A stretch of 39,248 bases of DNA, taken from Acidobacteriota bacterium (lineage in GTDB: Bacteria; Acidobacteriota; Terriglobia; Acidiferrales; UBA7541). A model generated the notes under the pieces. That model saw only the letters and a program-made list of their open reading frames with translations, was not told where the DNA came from and made no database searches. Each line of letters opens with the position of its first letter. The first letter of the stretch is position 1. Of the stretch, positions 25,869 through 34,986 are shown in pieces. The stretch is from the NCBI GenBank assembly GCA_003224085.1, contig QHYK01000101.1:1-39248 (forward strand), read 5' to 3'. The position numbers and the translations under genes were made by a program.

Positions 25869-27245
25869 TTGACCCCGGAACAGTGGCAAAGAGTTCGACC
25901 CATTCTTGAATCCGCACTAGAGTTGGATTCCGCCAACCGCGCTTCCTTTCTAGATGTAGCGTGTGTTGACGCATCTCTCCGGTGGGAACTCGACTCGCTG
26001 ATTGCTTCTCACGAGCAAGCCGGGACAGACGTGCTGAATCCTGTTTCCTCACCTAATCTGAACCTTGACGAGGAACCTCGATTCCGCTTGCCGTCTGGCA
26101 AGCGCATTGGGGCGTATGAAATTCTCGAGGAAATCGCGGTGGGCGGCATGGGCGCCGTCTATCGCGCCATTCGCGCCGACGGACAATACAAGCAGCAAGT
26201 CGCGCTGAAAATCGTGCGCTCGGAGCTGGGCACGGAACTTACGGCCACCCGGTTCAAAAACGAACGTCAGATTTTAGCGACTCTCAATCACCCAAACATA
26301 GCGAGGATTTTGGATGGCGGAACGACCGCGGAGGGCATGTCCTATTTCGTAATGGAACTCGTGGAAGGCCAGCGCCTTGATGAATACTGTGATACGAACA
26401 AGCTCGCCACAACGGAGCGCCTGCACCTTTTTCTCCAGGTTTGTTCCGCCGTGCAATACGCGCATCAGCATCTGGTCATTCATCGCGACCTCAAGCCGGG
26501 CAACATTCTGGTAAACGTGGAATGCGTCCCGAAGTTGCTGGATTTCGGGATTGCGAAGATTCTGGAATCGAGCGAGGGCGCCGATCAGCCCGAGCAAACT
26601 CTCAGTCTGGTTCGTCTGCTGACGCCCGAGTACGCCAGCCCGGAGCAGGTCAAAGGTGAGCCAATCACCACGGCCAGCGACGTCTACTCGCTGGGAGTGG
26701 TCTTATACGAGCTGCTCACGGGTCGTACTCCTTATTATGTCCCGACGCGCACGCCTCACGAGTTTTCCCGCGCCATCTGTGAAGCCGCGCCGGAGAAACC
26801 AAGCACGGCAGCGCGGCGGAAGCAATTGCCAACTGGCACTGGCGAAAGAAAGGGGACCGACGATTCAGCGCTCAGCGCGGTGCGAGAAGGGTCAACCGAA
26901 AAGCTCAGCAAACGTCTGCGCGGCGACCTCGACAACATCGTCCTAATGGCGCTGCACAAAGAGCCTCAGCGCCGTTATGTCTCCGTCGAGCAGTTCGCAC
27001 AGGACATCCGCCGCCATCTCGAACATCTTCCCGTCACCGCGCGGAAAGACACCGCCGCTTACCGGGCTTCCAAATTCATCACTCGCCATAGTGCCGTCAG
27101 GCTTGAGTACGTCGATGGTCCAATGGCCGTGAACCTTGATGCCTTCGTGCGAGCCGTCGCCGGAGGGCTTTTCCTCGAAAAAATAATGGAGAAACCCCAA
27201 CTGACACGGTCAATGCGCGGGCACTGTTCAGAAACTATCGCCTAA
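25869..27245 (+). CDS. Truncated Ser/Thr kinase copy with foreign C-terminus
   Basis: A near duplicate of the preceding kinase, about 458 residues from the TTG at 25869. This TTG aligns with the sister start (LTPEQWQRVRPILESALELD) and follows a GGGGG run. The frame itself reaches back to a GTG at 25788. All kinase motifs are present (Gly loop, VALKIV, HRDLKPGN, DFG, ASDVYSLG), so it may be active. Homology stops at KFITRH, just before the membrane helix. The last ~50 residues are out of family and read through the antisense of another gene remnant. The membrane anchor and TPR sensor are thus lost. It would be a soluble kinase if expressed. There is no sigma gene of its own. Confidence 0.7.
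   Translation: MTPEQWQRVRPILESALELDSANRASFLDVACVDASLRWELDSLIASHEQAGTDVLNPVSSPNLNLDEEPRFRLPSGKRIGAYEILEEIAVGGMGAVYRAIRADGQYKQQVALKIVRSELGTELTATRFKNERQILATLNHPNIARILDGGTTAEGMSYFVMELVEGQRLDEYCDTNKLATTERLHLFLQVCSAVQYAHQHLVIHRDLKPGNILVNVECVPKLLDFGIAKILESSEGADQPEQTLSLVRLLTPEYASPEQVKGEPITTASDVYSLGVVLYELLTGRTPYYVPTRTPHEFSRAICEAAPEKPSTAARRKQLPTGTGERKGTDDSALSAVREGSTEKLSKRLRGDLDNIVLMALHKEPQRRYVSVEQFAQDIRRHLEHLPVTARKDTAAYRASKFITRHSAVRLEYVDGPMAVNLDAFVRAVAGGLFLEKIMEKPQLTRSMRGHCSETIA
27091..27200 (-). pseudogene. Antisense remnant with a VHGHWTIDV motif
   Basis: Read leftward, this stretch gives GDGSHEGIKVHGHWTIDV followed by LKPDGT, then runs into the antisense of the kinase at about 27091. The GHWT(I)-V-(P)DG pattern recalls a conserved N-terminal segment of exported acidobacterial proteins. 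It has no start or downstream continuation, so it is a scrap joined to the kinase by rearrangement. The family recall is tentative. Confidence 0.35.
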
Positions 27246-27730
27246 CCTTACGAGCAAGCAGGTTTGCCCGCATCTCCCATTTGAGAGATATTCATGGCGC
27301 CAAGCCATTTTCTCCCAGGGGACAGGGCCCGTACTCGAAGAAGCCCTGCGCCGGAATGGTTTGGTCATGGTCATGGCACTCCTTCTGGAAGCTCTTGCTA
27401 CCCTATAAATCGCAAAAACAAGGCAAACTGGCTCACTGCTCGGCAGCAGTGGGAGCGCGGCGGCAGAAAATGTGAACGAAAGAATCCGGCGTTGCTGGGT
27501 CATTGTCTGCCTCCTGCGGTCATTCCTTTACCTTATAATTCGTAAAAAGCGGCCAAACTGGCTCAGGTGGCAGAAAAAATTCTCGCGTGAACGGCCATCG
27601 AGACTTCCACGGCTGCCAAGTCGCACCTTTTCAACGAAATGGGTGGAACAAATTCGTTGAAATCGATGTCCGCTTTTCAGTATGCTCGGAGCATATTCTC
27701 CGCATGAGTTAAGGAGCAGAGGCCCAGCAA
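27246..27730 (+). promoter_or_regulatory. Upstream region of sigma factor 2 with repeated TATAA elements and an inverted repeat
   Basis: No gene is seen in these ~485 bases. The element TATAAWTCGYAAAAA followed by aactggctca occurs twice, near 27403 and 27534, and again at 22063 upstream of sigma 1. The copy at 27534 lies 197 bases before the sigma 2 start, against 187 bases for sigma 1. An exact 10-base inverted repeat, tttcaacgaa (27629-27638) and ttcgttgaaa (27653-27662), lies between promoter and gene and could be an operator or leader hairpin. Confidence 0.45.
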
Positions 27731-28318
27731 GTGGCTATAGAGCCATCCATTCCTGTCAGCGAACTGCTTCTCCATTGGGGAAATGGAGACCGCACGGCAC
27801 TGGAAGCGATTTTACCTCTCGTCTATAACGAGCTGCGACGCCTGGCTCGCTATCGCCTCCAACAGCAGCGCCCGAATCACACTCTTCAAACCACGGCGCT
27901 GGTCCATGAGGCGTACTTGCGCTTAGCTCAGGAAAAATCACCGCAGGTCGAAAACCGCGCGCATTTTCTGGGCATTGCTGCGCAGCTCATGCGCTGGATT
28001 CTTGTGGACTACGAGCGCAACCGGCGCGCGGCCAAACGGGGAGCCGGGGCCACACGCGTGACACTCGATCACAACATTGCCGCGCCCGGTTCCGCGGGCC
28101 GAGTAGTTGACCTTCTAGCGCTCGATGAAGCCCTCGGGCGACTCGCCAAGATGGATGCCCAGCAAAGCCAGATCATCGAGCTGCGCTATTTCGGCGGGCT
28201 TACCATTGAAGATACTTCGGAATTTCTGGGCATTTCGCCGGCCACGGTCAAGCGCAGTTGGGCCTCGGCTCGTGCCTGGTTGCTACGCGAAATGGGCCGC
28301 GGAGAGGTCCGCGCATGA
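27731..28318 (+). CDS. ECF sigma factor 2, TIGR02999-type
   Basis: Intact 195-residue sigma factor. Region 2 is at about 10-75 (LLLHWGNGDRTALEAILPLV, LQTTALVHEAYLRL), a linker follows (MRWILVDYERNRRAAKRGAG), and region 4 is at about 130-190 (LRYFGGLTIEDTSEFLGISP, ATVKRSWASARAWL). It begins at GTG with GAGG eight bases upstream and ends with an ATGA overlap to the kinase, so the two products are probably made together. This group lacks a classic anti-sigma partner and is thought to be controlled through the neighbouring kinase; that link is inferred from context. It is the reference that reveals the missing base in sigma 1. Confidence 0.9.
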   Translation: MAIEPSIPVSELLLHWGNGDRTALEAILPLVYNELRRLARYRLQQQRPNHTLQTTALVHEAYLRLAQEKSPQVENRAHFLGIAAQLMRWILVDYERNRRAAKRGAGATRVTLDHNIAAPGSAGRVVDLLALDEALGRLAKMDAQQSQIIELRYFGGLTIEDTSEFLGISPATVKRSWASARAWLLREMGRGEVRA

Positions 28319-31133
28319 CCCCTGAAGAATGGCAACGCGTCCGGCCGATCCTGGAGTCGGCGCTCGAGTTAGATCCATTCAAGCGATCAAGTTTTCTGGA
28401 TGCAGCTTGCCCTGACCCAGCTTTGCGCGGCCAAGTAGAATCGCTCATCGCTGCCGATGAACAGGGTCGCCCCGGCTTTCTGCAGTCTTCGCCTGTCATG
28501 CGGCTTGTCAAAGGCGCACACCTCGGAGACTATGAAATTCAGTCCATGCTCGGGGCTGGAGGCATGGGCGAGGTCTATCGAGCCCAGGATCTACGCTTGC
28601 GCCGCGATGTGGCCATCAAGGTTTTGCCGGCCTTTGTTTCTTCCGATCCCGAACGCTTGCGACGCTTCGAGCAAGAAGCGACTGCTGCCGCTGCGTTGAA
28701 TCATCCAAACATTCTTGCAGTGCATCAGATGGGGACGTGTGAGGGCGCACCTTACCTGGTCTCGGAGTTGCTGGAAGGCGAAACGCTGCGAGAGCAACTG
28801 ACACGCGGCCCAATGGCTCTTCGCAAGGCGATTGACTTCGGGATCCAGACCGCGCACGGCCTCGCGGTGGCCCACGAGAGAGGAATTGTGCACCGCGATT
28901 TAAAACCGGAGAACCTGTTCGTCACCAAGGATGGACGCGTGAAGATTCTCGACTTTGGCCTAGCGAAACTCCGGCAACACACATCGGTGGTGGACAGTAC
29001 CGCACGCACGACCAGCGCAGGAACGGAACCTGGTGTGGTCCTAGGCACGGTCGGTTACATGGCGCCGGAGCAAGTGCGCGGAGACCGCGTCGATCATCAC
29101 GCCGACATTTTCGCCTTCGGAGCCATCCTCTATGAAATGTTGGCTGGCAGTCGGCCGTTTCAGAAGCCCACCTCGGCGGAGACCCAAGCTGCGATTCTTA
29201 ATGAGGACCCGCCGGCGTTGTCGCAGTTGACGCCCAACGTTCCGCCCGCGCTCCAGCGCGTAGTGCATCGCTGTCTGGAAAAAAGGCCGGAGGCCCGCTT
29301 TCAATCCGCATCGGATCTGGCTTTCGCTCTCGAGGCACTCTCGGATTCGGGGACCGTTTCAGCCACCCATCCGCTGCCTTTGCAAGGCTCGCGAGCAAAG
29401 GTGCCTTGGCTGGCCGGAGCGAGCATCGCACTGGCTGCTGCTGCACTCAGTGTTTGGGGGATAAGCCCCGCCGCCGTGCCACAAGTTGAAGGGGTCAGGC
29501 AACTAACGGACGACGGCAACCCGAAGAGCACCAGGTCAACGATCGTGAGCGATGGCTCTCGGGTGTACTTCGACGAAATGGATTCTGGACAAATAGTCAG
29601 TAAGCAGATTTCCGCCACTGGAGGCCAGGTTGCAGCCGTGCCCACAACTCTAGAACGCCCTGGCGGCATTGCCGCGTTGGCTCCGATAACTCCGCGCTAC
29701 TCAGTTTCAGCACTGGAAGCCGTGCCGGCCTATGGCTTCTGCCCCTTCCTGCCGGAGAACCGCGACGCTTGGGCGCGATTACCGCCGCCCCAGATGCGAA
29801 CTTCGATGCCGGGTTTTTTCCAGACGGGCATATCGTGATCGTGAACGGCCCGGCGCTGTATGTTGCGGAAGGGGATGGGTCGAACTCGCGCAAGATTACC
29901 GATTTTGCGGGGATTGGCGCCTGGCCCAATGTCTCGCCGGACGGCAAACGCATCCGCTTCATGATCGCAGCCACCGGTCTAACCTCTTCCTTATGGGAGA
30001 TTGCGGCGGACGGAACAGGACTGCATCAACTGCTCAAGGGCTGGCACGACCCGCCAAACGAGTGCTGCGGCAAGTGGACGGGAGACGGAAAGTACTTTGT
30101 ATTTCAGTATCAGAACGAGGGGCGCTGGGATCTGTGGGCCTTGCGAGAGCAAAGCGGCTGGTTTCACCGGACTACCCAAGAGCCGATGCGTTTGACCAAC
30201 GGGCCCTTGTCCTACGTTTTGCCTTGTCCCAGCCGCGATAGCGAGCAAATCTTTGCGGTTGGTTCAAAACGGCGGGGCGAACTAGTCCGCTACGATGCCA
30301 AGACGCGGCAGTACGTTAGCTATGCGGGAGGGCCGTCTGCGATCGATGCGCATGTATCTCCGGACGGGAAGTGGGTGGCCTATTCCTCTTATCCGGACCA
30401 CACGCTTTGGCGCAGTCGGCCTGACGGGAGTGAGCGCCTGCAGCTGACGTATCCACCGATGCTAGTCTTTTATCCCCAGATTTCGCCAGACGGAAAGAAG
30501 GTGGCGTTCGCCGGGTTCCAGCGTGCGAAGAAGTATCTCAGCCTATATATAGTGAGCATCGACGGGGGCGTGCCTGAGGCGATCACCAGAGCGGGAGCGC
30601 TGGCGTGGTCGCCGGACGAGAATTCCCTCGCGTATACGCAGTTGGTACCCGGCAAGGGCTTCGGCGAGAGAGACTCCCTGGAGGAATATGTGGTTGACCT
30701 CCGCACCAAGAAAGCTTCCGCGATTCCCCATTCCGTGGGCATAATCGTGCCTCTATGGCCTGAACCCAACACCCTGCTTGCAACGCAAATGAGCAGCGGC
30801 AAGATCATGTCCTATGACTTCAAGACGCAAAGATGGTCTGAGTTCACGCGCTCAGAATTTGGCCTTGGGATTCTGTCCCCCGATCGCAAGTATCTCTACA
30901 CTGATGAAATGCCGGACGCTTCCGGAGGTGCTCAGGTTGTGCGATTGCGAGTCGCTGATAAAAAAGTGGAAACCGTGCTTAGCCTCAAGGGAATCCGCCG
31001 CGTTGTGGACGAACAGGTGGCTGGTGGTTTCAACCTTCCGACCTGGGTGGGTGTGACACCCGACGGGTCCGTGCTCGTCACCCGCGATGTAGGCACGCAG
31101 GAAATCTATGCACTGAAAGTTAAATGGCCTTGA
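28315..31133 (+). CDS. Ser/Thr kinase with TolB-like beta-propeller sensor (frameshifted)
   Basis: Begins at the ATG overlapping the sigma stop. The N-terminal MTPEEWQRVRP module is followed by a kinase domain at ~70-345: Gly loop GAGGMGEVY, Lys102 in VAIKVL, HRDLKPEN with Asp195, DFG with Asp213, GYMAPEQVRG and HADIFAFGAILYE. A membrane helix lies near 365-385. The C-terminal half is a beta-propeller of WD40/TolB type (NVSPDGKRIRF, WTGDGKYFVFQ, WSPDENSLAY). The frame breaks near 29680. Adding one G to ttggctcc joins GIAAL to GSDNSALLSFSTGSRAGLWL and continues to 31133, matching the sister kinase at 31428. With that base restored the protein is about 939 residues. It is either a pseudogene or a sequencing error. 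Confidence 0.75.
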
Positions 31134-31139
31134 GAGAAG

Positions 31140-31280
31140 CGTAGCTGTTATTTCGGCGGGCTTGCGATTGAAGATACTTCGGTGTTTCTGGGCATTTCAC
31201 CGGCGACGGTCAAGAGCAGTTGGGCCTCCGCGCGTGCTTGGTTGGTGCGCGAAATGGGCCACGGAGTAACGTGCGCATGA
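31140..31280 (+). pseudogene. C-terminal remnant of a third TIGR02999 sigma factor
   Basis: Reads YFGGLAIEDTSVFLGISP, ATVKSSWASARAWL, REMGHG and stops with the same ATGA overlap onto a kinase start as in the complete modules. Everything before region 4.2 is missing. The preceding kinase stop lies only a few bases upstream in the same frame. It is the scar of a duplicated sigma/kinase unit. Confidence 0.8.
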
Positions 31281-31438
31281 CGCCTGAAGAATGGCAAAAA
31301 GTTCGGCCCATCCTGGAATCAGCTCTCGATCCCAAGTCCCAATTCGCCTACGTGGATAGCGCGTGCGCCGGTGACGAGCACCTGCGTCGCGAGGTTCTCT
31401 CCCTGCTCAGCAAAGTAGGGCGAAAACATGACGCCTGA
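31277..31438 (+). pseudogene. Orphan N-terminal module of a kinase gene
   Basis: A 53-codon frame starting MTPEEWQKVRPILESALDPK, the N-terminal helical module found in front of the three kinases. It is followed by a stop that overlaps the start of the next complete kinase. No kinase domain follows in this frame. It sits directly after the sigma remnant by ATGA overlap, so the pair marks a collapsed module. It might still be translated as a short peptide. Confidence 0.65.
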
Positions 31439-34289
31439 GCGTTGGCAGCAAGTGAAGGCTGTACTCGAAGAGGCTTTGGAGCTCGCGCCTGAACAGCGCC
31501 CCGCGTTTCTCGACAGCGCCTGCTCAAGCGACCATTCGCTCCGCGGCGAAGTTGAATCTCTTCTCTCTTCCGATAACGAGGCCCGCTCCAGTTTCTTGCA
31601 GTCTGCTCCGAATGTGCACTTGAGGCTCATCAAGGGAACAAGACTGGGAGACTTCGAAATCCTTTCTCTGCTTGGGTCCGGAGGCATGGGCGAAGTCTAC
31701 CGCGCCCGGGATCGACGCTTGGACCGCGATGTAGCCATTAAGGTGCTGCCACGGTTCATCTCGTTCGATAGTAAACGATTGTGGCGCTTCGAGCAGGAGG
31801 CAAAAGCGGCTGCGGCTTTGAACCATCCCAACATCCTCGCTGTTTTTCAGATGGGCACCTACGAAGACGCGCCGTACCTGGTTTCGGAGTTGTTGGAGGG
31901 CGAGACGTTGCGCGAACAGGTGAAGTGTGGGCCTTTGTCGCTGCGGAGAGCAATCGATTACGGAGTGCAGGTCGCCCATGGTCTGGCTGCGGCCCACGAA
32001 AAGGGAATCGTGCATCGGGACCTCAAGCCGGAGAACCTGTTCATCACGCGGGAAGGCCGGGTAAAGATCCTGGATTTTGGCTTAGCGAAGCTGACGCACG
32101 CCGAAAGCGAAACTCAAGTTACAAAGCAGACTTTGGACACCGAGCCCGGCGCGGTGTTGGGAACGGTCGGGTATATGTCACCTGAGCAGGTGCGCGGGGA
32201 GCCAGCCGACCATCGCTCAGACATCTTTGCGCTGGGGGCCATCCTTTTTGAGATGGCGGCTGGGCGGAGAGCTTTCTCTGGAAACTCGCCAGCTGATGTG
32301 ATGAGTGCAATCTTGAACCAGGAGCCACCAGAGATAACCGCAGAGCGTGGTGACATCGCCCCGTCGCTCAAGCGAATACTCAGCCGATGTCTTGAAAAAT
32401 CAACGAGCCAGCGATTCCAATCCGCATTGGATGTGGCCTTTGCGCTCGACACGATCTCCGGCGTCACCGAAGAAGTCGCATCAAGCACTCGAAAGATTCA
32501 GAAGCCGGGGACAGCGCTCGCCATTTCCGCTGGCTTCAGGTGGGTGATCGTTCTCGGTGTTGTTGCTATTGCAGGGCTCGCCTTTGCCTACTGGCGGTAC
32601 TCCGCTGTGCAGCCTCCCAGGGTCCTCAGCTACACCCAGATCACGCATGACAGCCATCGAAAACATGCTACCGGAAGTGAGCAGACGGGCAGCGTGACCG
32701 ATGGCCCGCGCGTTTTTTTCACTGAAGGCGCCGGGGACAATGGCTTGATCCCCCACCCGGCGCAGGTATCAAGCGGCGGTGGGGAAACGGTCCCACTCCC
32801 CGTTCCGTTTGACGCGAGCGTTATACTCGACATCTCTGCGAGTGCCTCGGAACTTCTGGTGGCGAGCTTCAGCAATAACTCTGATACGGACCATGCGCTC
32901 TGGGCTGTGCCCGTGCTCGGTGGCTCACCGCGCCGTTTAGCAAATGTGAAGAGTCTATTCGCGGCCTGGTCACCCGACGGGAAAAAACTTGTCTACGCTG
33001 AAGGCTCCGACTTGTACCTCGCAAGCAATGACGGCATCGACCCGCACAAACTTGTGACGGTGCCGGGCATACCGGGATGGGTTGTGTCTTACATCCCTGG
33101 TTGGCCCCGGTGGTCGCCAGACGCGAGCCGGATTCGCTTTAGCGTGCAGGACCCGCGAACACTTTCCTACGCCATATGGGAGGTTTCTGCCGATGGAAGC
33201 AATCTTCATCCCTTGCTTCCGGGTTGGAACAATCCTCCTGCAGAGTGCTGCGGGGTCTGGAGTCCGGACGGAAAATACTTTATTTTTCAATCCACACGTA
33301 ACGGCAGGACTGACCTTTGGGCGATGCGCGAGAAAGTCAACTCATTCCAGCAGGGCGGCCGCCGACCGGTCCAGCTGACGGCGGGCCCAATGAACTTTCT
33401 CGGCCCCAATTCAAGTAGGGATGGCACGAAACTGTTTACGCTCGGGATCCAAAGCAAGAATGAACTAGTGCGCTACGACGCTGGAACCAAACAGCTCGTG
33501 CGTTACCTATCGGGAATCTCTGCCGAAGGCGCAGACTTTTCCAAAGACGGACAATGGGTAACTTACGTGGCGATTCCGCAGGGCACTCTATGGCGGAGCA
33601 AGCCCGACGGCAGCGAGCGCATGCAGCTTAGTTTCCCTCCTCTCCAAGTTGCCTTGCCGCGATGGTCGCCGGACGGGAGGCAAATTGTGTTCATGGGGCG
33701 ACTACCGCCCCAGCTCTGGCAAATCTATGTCGTGCCTGCCGAAGGCGGCAGCCCGCAGCAACTTGTCTCGGATGATGAAAATGAAGGCGAGCCTGACTGG
33801 TCTCCGAACGGCAGTCAGCTCGTGTTTAGCCAATTCCCCCAACTGGGCAGCGCCGCAAGGGACATGGTGATCCATAGACTTGATCTGAGAACACATCAAG
33901 TTTCAATTCTGCCGGGCTCAGAGGGACTTTACTCAGCGCGCTGGTCGTCAGACGGACGTTACATTGCAGCGAGTACTGTCGATAACTCAAAATTGATGGC
34001 CTCTGAACTTGCAACTCGGAAATGGACTACAGTGAGTCAACCCGGAGGGAGAATCCTGGGTTGGTCACGAAATGATGAATACATTTATTATGAAAATGAT
34101 GGAACTTTTTATCGTGCGAATGTTCGTCATAGATATTCCGAACAAGTAGCTAGCCTTAGAGGCATTCAGCGTGGGACCGGAATCTTGGGGTTCCTGTCGT
34201 GGTCTGCCCTCGTCCCCAATGGTTCTATTCTGCTTATGCGAGAAGCCAGCAGCGAGGAGATCTATGCCCTCGCTTTAGAGTGGCCATGA
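31428..34289 (+). CDS. Membrane Ser/Thr kinase with TolB-like beta-propeller sensor
   Basis: Intact 953-residue kinase. The N-terminal module (MTPERWQQVKAVLEEALELA, 1-50) leads to the kinase domain (~72-345). This has the Gly loop GSGGMGEVY (83-91), Lys105 in VAIKVL, HRDLKPEN with Asp198, DFG with Asp216, GYMSPEQVRG and RSDIFALGAILFE, so all catalytic residues are in place. One membrane helix (about 371-388) is followed by six or more WD40/TolB-type blades (AWSPDGKKLVYA, RWSPDASRIRFS, VWSPDGKYFIFQ, DWSPNGSQLVFS). The predicted topology is a cytosolic kinase with an extracytoplasmic propeller sensing a ligand or partner. It has no complete sigma gene of its own, only the remnant at 31140. Confidence 0.88.
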   Translation: MTPERWQQVKAVLEEALELAPEQRPAFLDSACSSDHSLRGEVESLLSSDNEARSSFLQSAPNVHLRLIKGTRLGDFEILSLLGSGGMGEVYRARDRRLDRDVAIKVLPRFISFDSKRLWRFEQEAKAAAALNHPNILAVFQMGTYEDAPYLVSELLEGETLREQVKCGPLSLRRAIDYGVQVAHGLAAAHEKGIVHRDLKPENLFITREGRVKILDFGLAKLTHAESETQVTKQTLDTEPGAVLGTVGYMSPEQVRGEPADHRSDIFALGAILFEMAAGRRAFSGNSPADVMSAILNQEPPEITAERGDIAPSLKRILSRCLEKSTSQRFQSALDVAFALDTISGVTEEVASSTRKIQKPGTALAISAGFRWVIVLGVVAIAGLAFAYWRYSAVQPPRVLSYTQITHDSHRKHATGSEQTGSVTDGPRVFFTEGAGDNGLIPHPAQVSSGGGETVPLPVPFDASVILDISASASELLVASFSNNSDTDHALWAVPVLGGSPRRLANVKSLFAAWSPDGKKLVYAEGSDLYLASNDGIDPHKLVTVPGIPGWVVSYIPGWPRWSPDASRIRFSVQDPRTLSYAIWEVSADGSNLHPLLPGWNNPPAECCGVWSPDGKYFIFQSTRNGRTDLWAMREKVNSFQQGGRRPVQLTAGPMNFLGPNSSRDGTKLFTLGIQSKNELVRYDAGTKQLVRYLSGISAEGADFSKDGQWVTYVAIPQGTLWRSKPDGSERMQLSFPPLQVALPRWSPDGRQIVFMGRLPPQLWQIYVVPAEGGSPQQLVSDDENEGEPDWSPNGSQLVFSQFPQLGSAARDMVIHRLDLRTHQVSILPGSEGLYSARWSSDGRYIAASTVDNSKLMASELATRKWTTVSQPGGRILGWSRNDEYIYYENDGTFYRANVRHRYSEQVASLRGIQRGTGILGFLSWSALVPNGSILLMREASSEEIYALALEWP

Positions 34290-34689
34290 CTGGCGAGCTC
34301 AAAGCGGAGCTGTTCTCGCTGGACTGGAATTGGAAGGGCACTCGATGAGAAGCCACATGTCGCCCACCGCTTTCCGTCCAACTTCCGTCCAATTCAAGGC
34401 GATGATTGCGCCGTACGTCTGCGTGTAAGCGACCAGATGCGGCACTTATTTGATTTAACCTGCTTAGTTGCAAAGCAGGTGCTCTCCTGGTTGAGTTATC
34501 GAGGGAGGCATTGCGTCACTTCGGCGTAAGAGCTCTTGTTTTTGGTCCGACCCCAATCTCCCAATCTAGGTTGGTCGCTGGAGTTACTGAGTCAATTGCT
34601 GGTAGCCCAAGTAGCCCAACTGAGGGACTGAAAATCGGTCGTGTTTCCCGGTAAGCGACACACGATAAAGCATTTAGGATTTCAACCAC
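34290..34689. other. Gene-free stretch between the kinase array and the tRNA fragment
   Basis: No coding frame is supported. It contains a tRNA-Ala-like sequence on the minus strand (34458-34509) and ends at the tRNA-Asn fragment. The minus frame 34516-34782 is the antisense of that tRNA and not a gene. Confidence 0.5.
34458..34509 (-). other. Degenerate tRNA-like sequence, Ala(TGC)-like
   Basis: Leftward it reads AACTCAACCAGGAGAGCACC then TGCTTTGCAA and GCAGG. It resembles the D arm and anticodon arm of tRNA-Ala(TGC), but four extra bases (CTAA) disrupt the anticodon stem, and no T arm or acceptor match follows. At most it is a tRNA pseudogene or an old integration scar. Confidence 0.25.
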
Positions 34690-34739
34690 TTCGGCTGTTA
34701 ACCGAAGGGTTGCTAGTTCGAATCTAGCCCGGGGAGCCA
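34690..34739 (+). tRNA. 3' half of tRNA-Asn(GTT), probable att remnant
   Basis: The sequence holds a perfect anticodon arm (TTCGG-CTGTTAA-CCGAA, anticodon GTT at 34697-34699), a five-base variable loop and a perfect T arm (GCTAG-TTCGAAT-CTAGC). The acceptor 3' strand CCGGGGA, discriminator G and encoded CCA follow. The 5' half is not recognisable. TTCCCGG at 34645-34651 could pair with the acceptor, but the 38 bases between it and the anticodon stem hold no D arm, against about 19-22 in a normal tRNA. This is the usual footprint of an element that integrates into the 3' end of a tRNA gene, and an island follows. Confidence 0.65.
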
Positions 34740-34791
34740 ACTCCTTTGTGATGGAGGGCGTTGCCCCTCGAAAGATGTACACGACAAGCGC

Positions 34792-34977
34792 GTGCGTGGC
34801 GAGGAGTTTCAGTTGTGGAAGCTCACCGCTCGCGCCGGTTTCTCCGCCACGGTCGTTTGCGACGACGCCAACAACAACATCATCTACACCATGGAGATCG
34901 AGTACACCGACTTCCCACTCAATGAAATCAAGTTCGACTTCGCGAACAATGTGATCCTATTGCTCAGCGAGTATTGA
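34792..34977 (+). CDS. Small acidic protein of unknown function
   Basis: A 61-residue frame from GTG at 34792 that is protein-like in composition: FQLWKLTARAGFSATVVCDD, then IIYTMEIEYTDFPLNEIKF and a hydrophobic end NNVILLLSEY. It alternates beta-strand-like segments. The frame remains open upstream (DVHDKR) without a better start, so it may be the tail of a longer, truncated gene. GAGG is absent at usable distance. It is followed within ten bases by a terminator hairpin. It lies just inside the putative island after the tRNA fragment. Not recognised as a known family. Confidence 0.45.
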   Translation: MRGEEFQLWKLTARAGFSATVVCDDANNNIIYTMEIEYTDFPLNEIKFDFANNVILLLSEY

Positions 34978-34986
34978 ACAGCGCAA

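Noticed and set aside
34516-34782. Leftward frame containing ARFELATLRLTAE
   Set aside because: This is the well-known false protein produced by translating a tRNA in antisense; it confirms the tRNA fragment instead.
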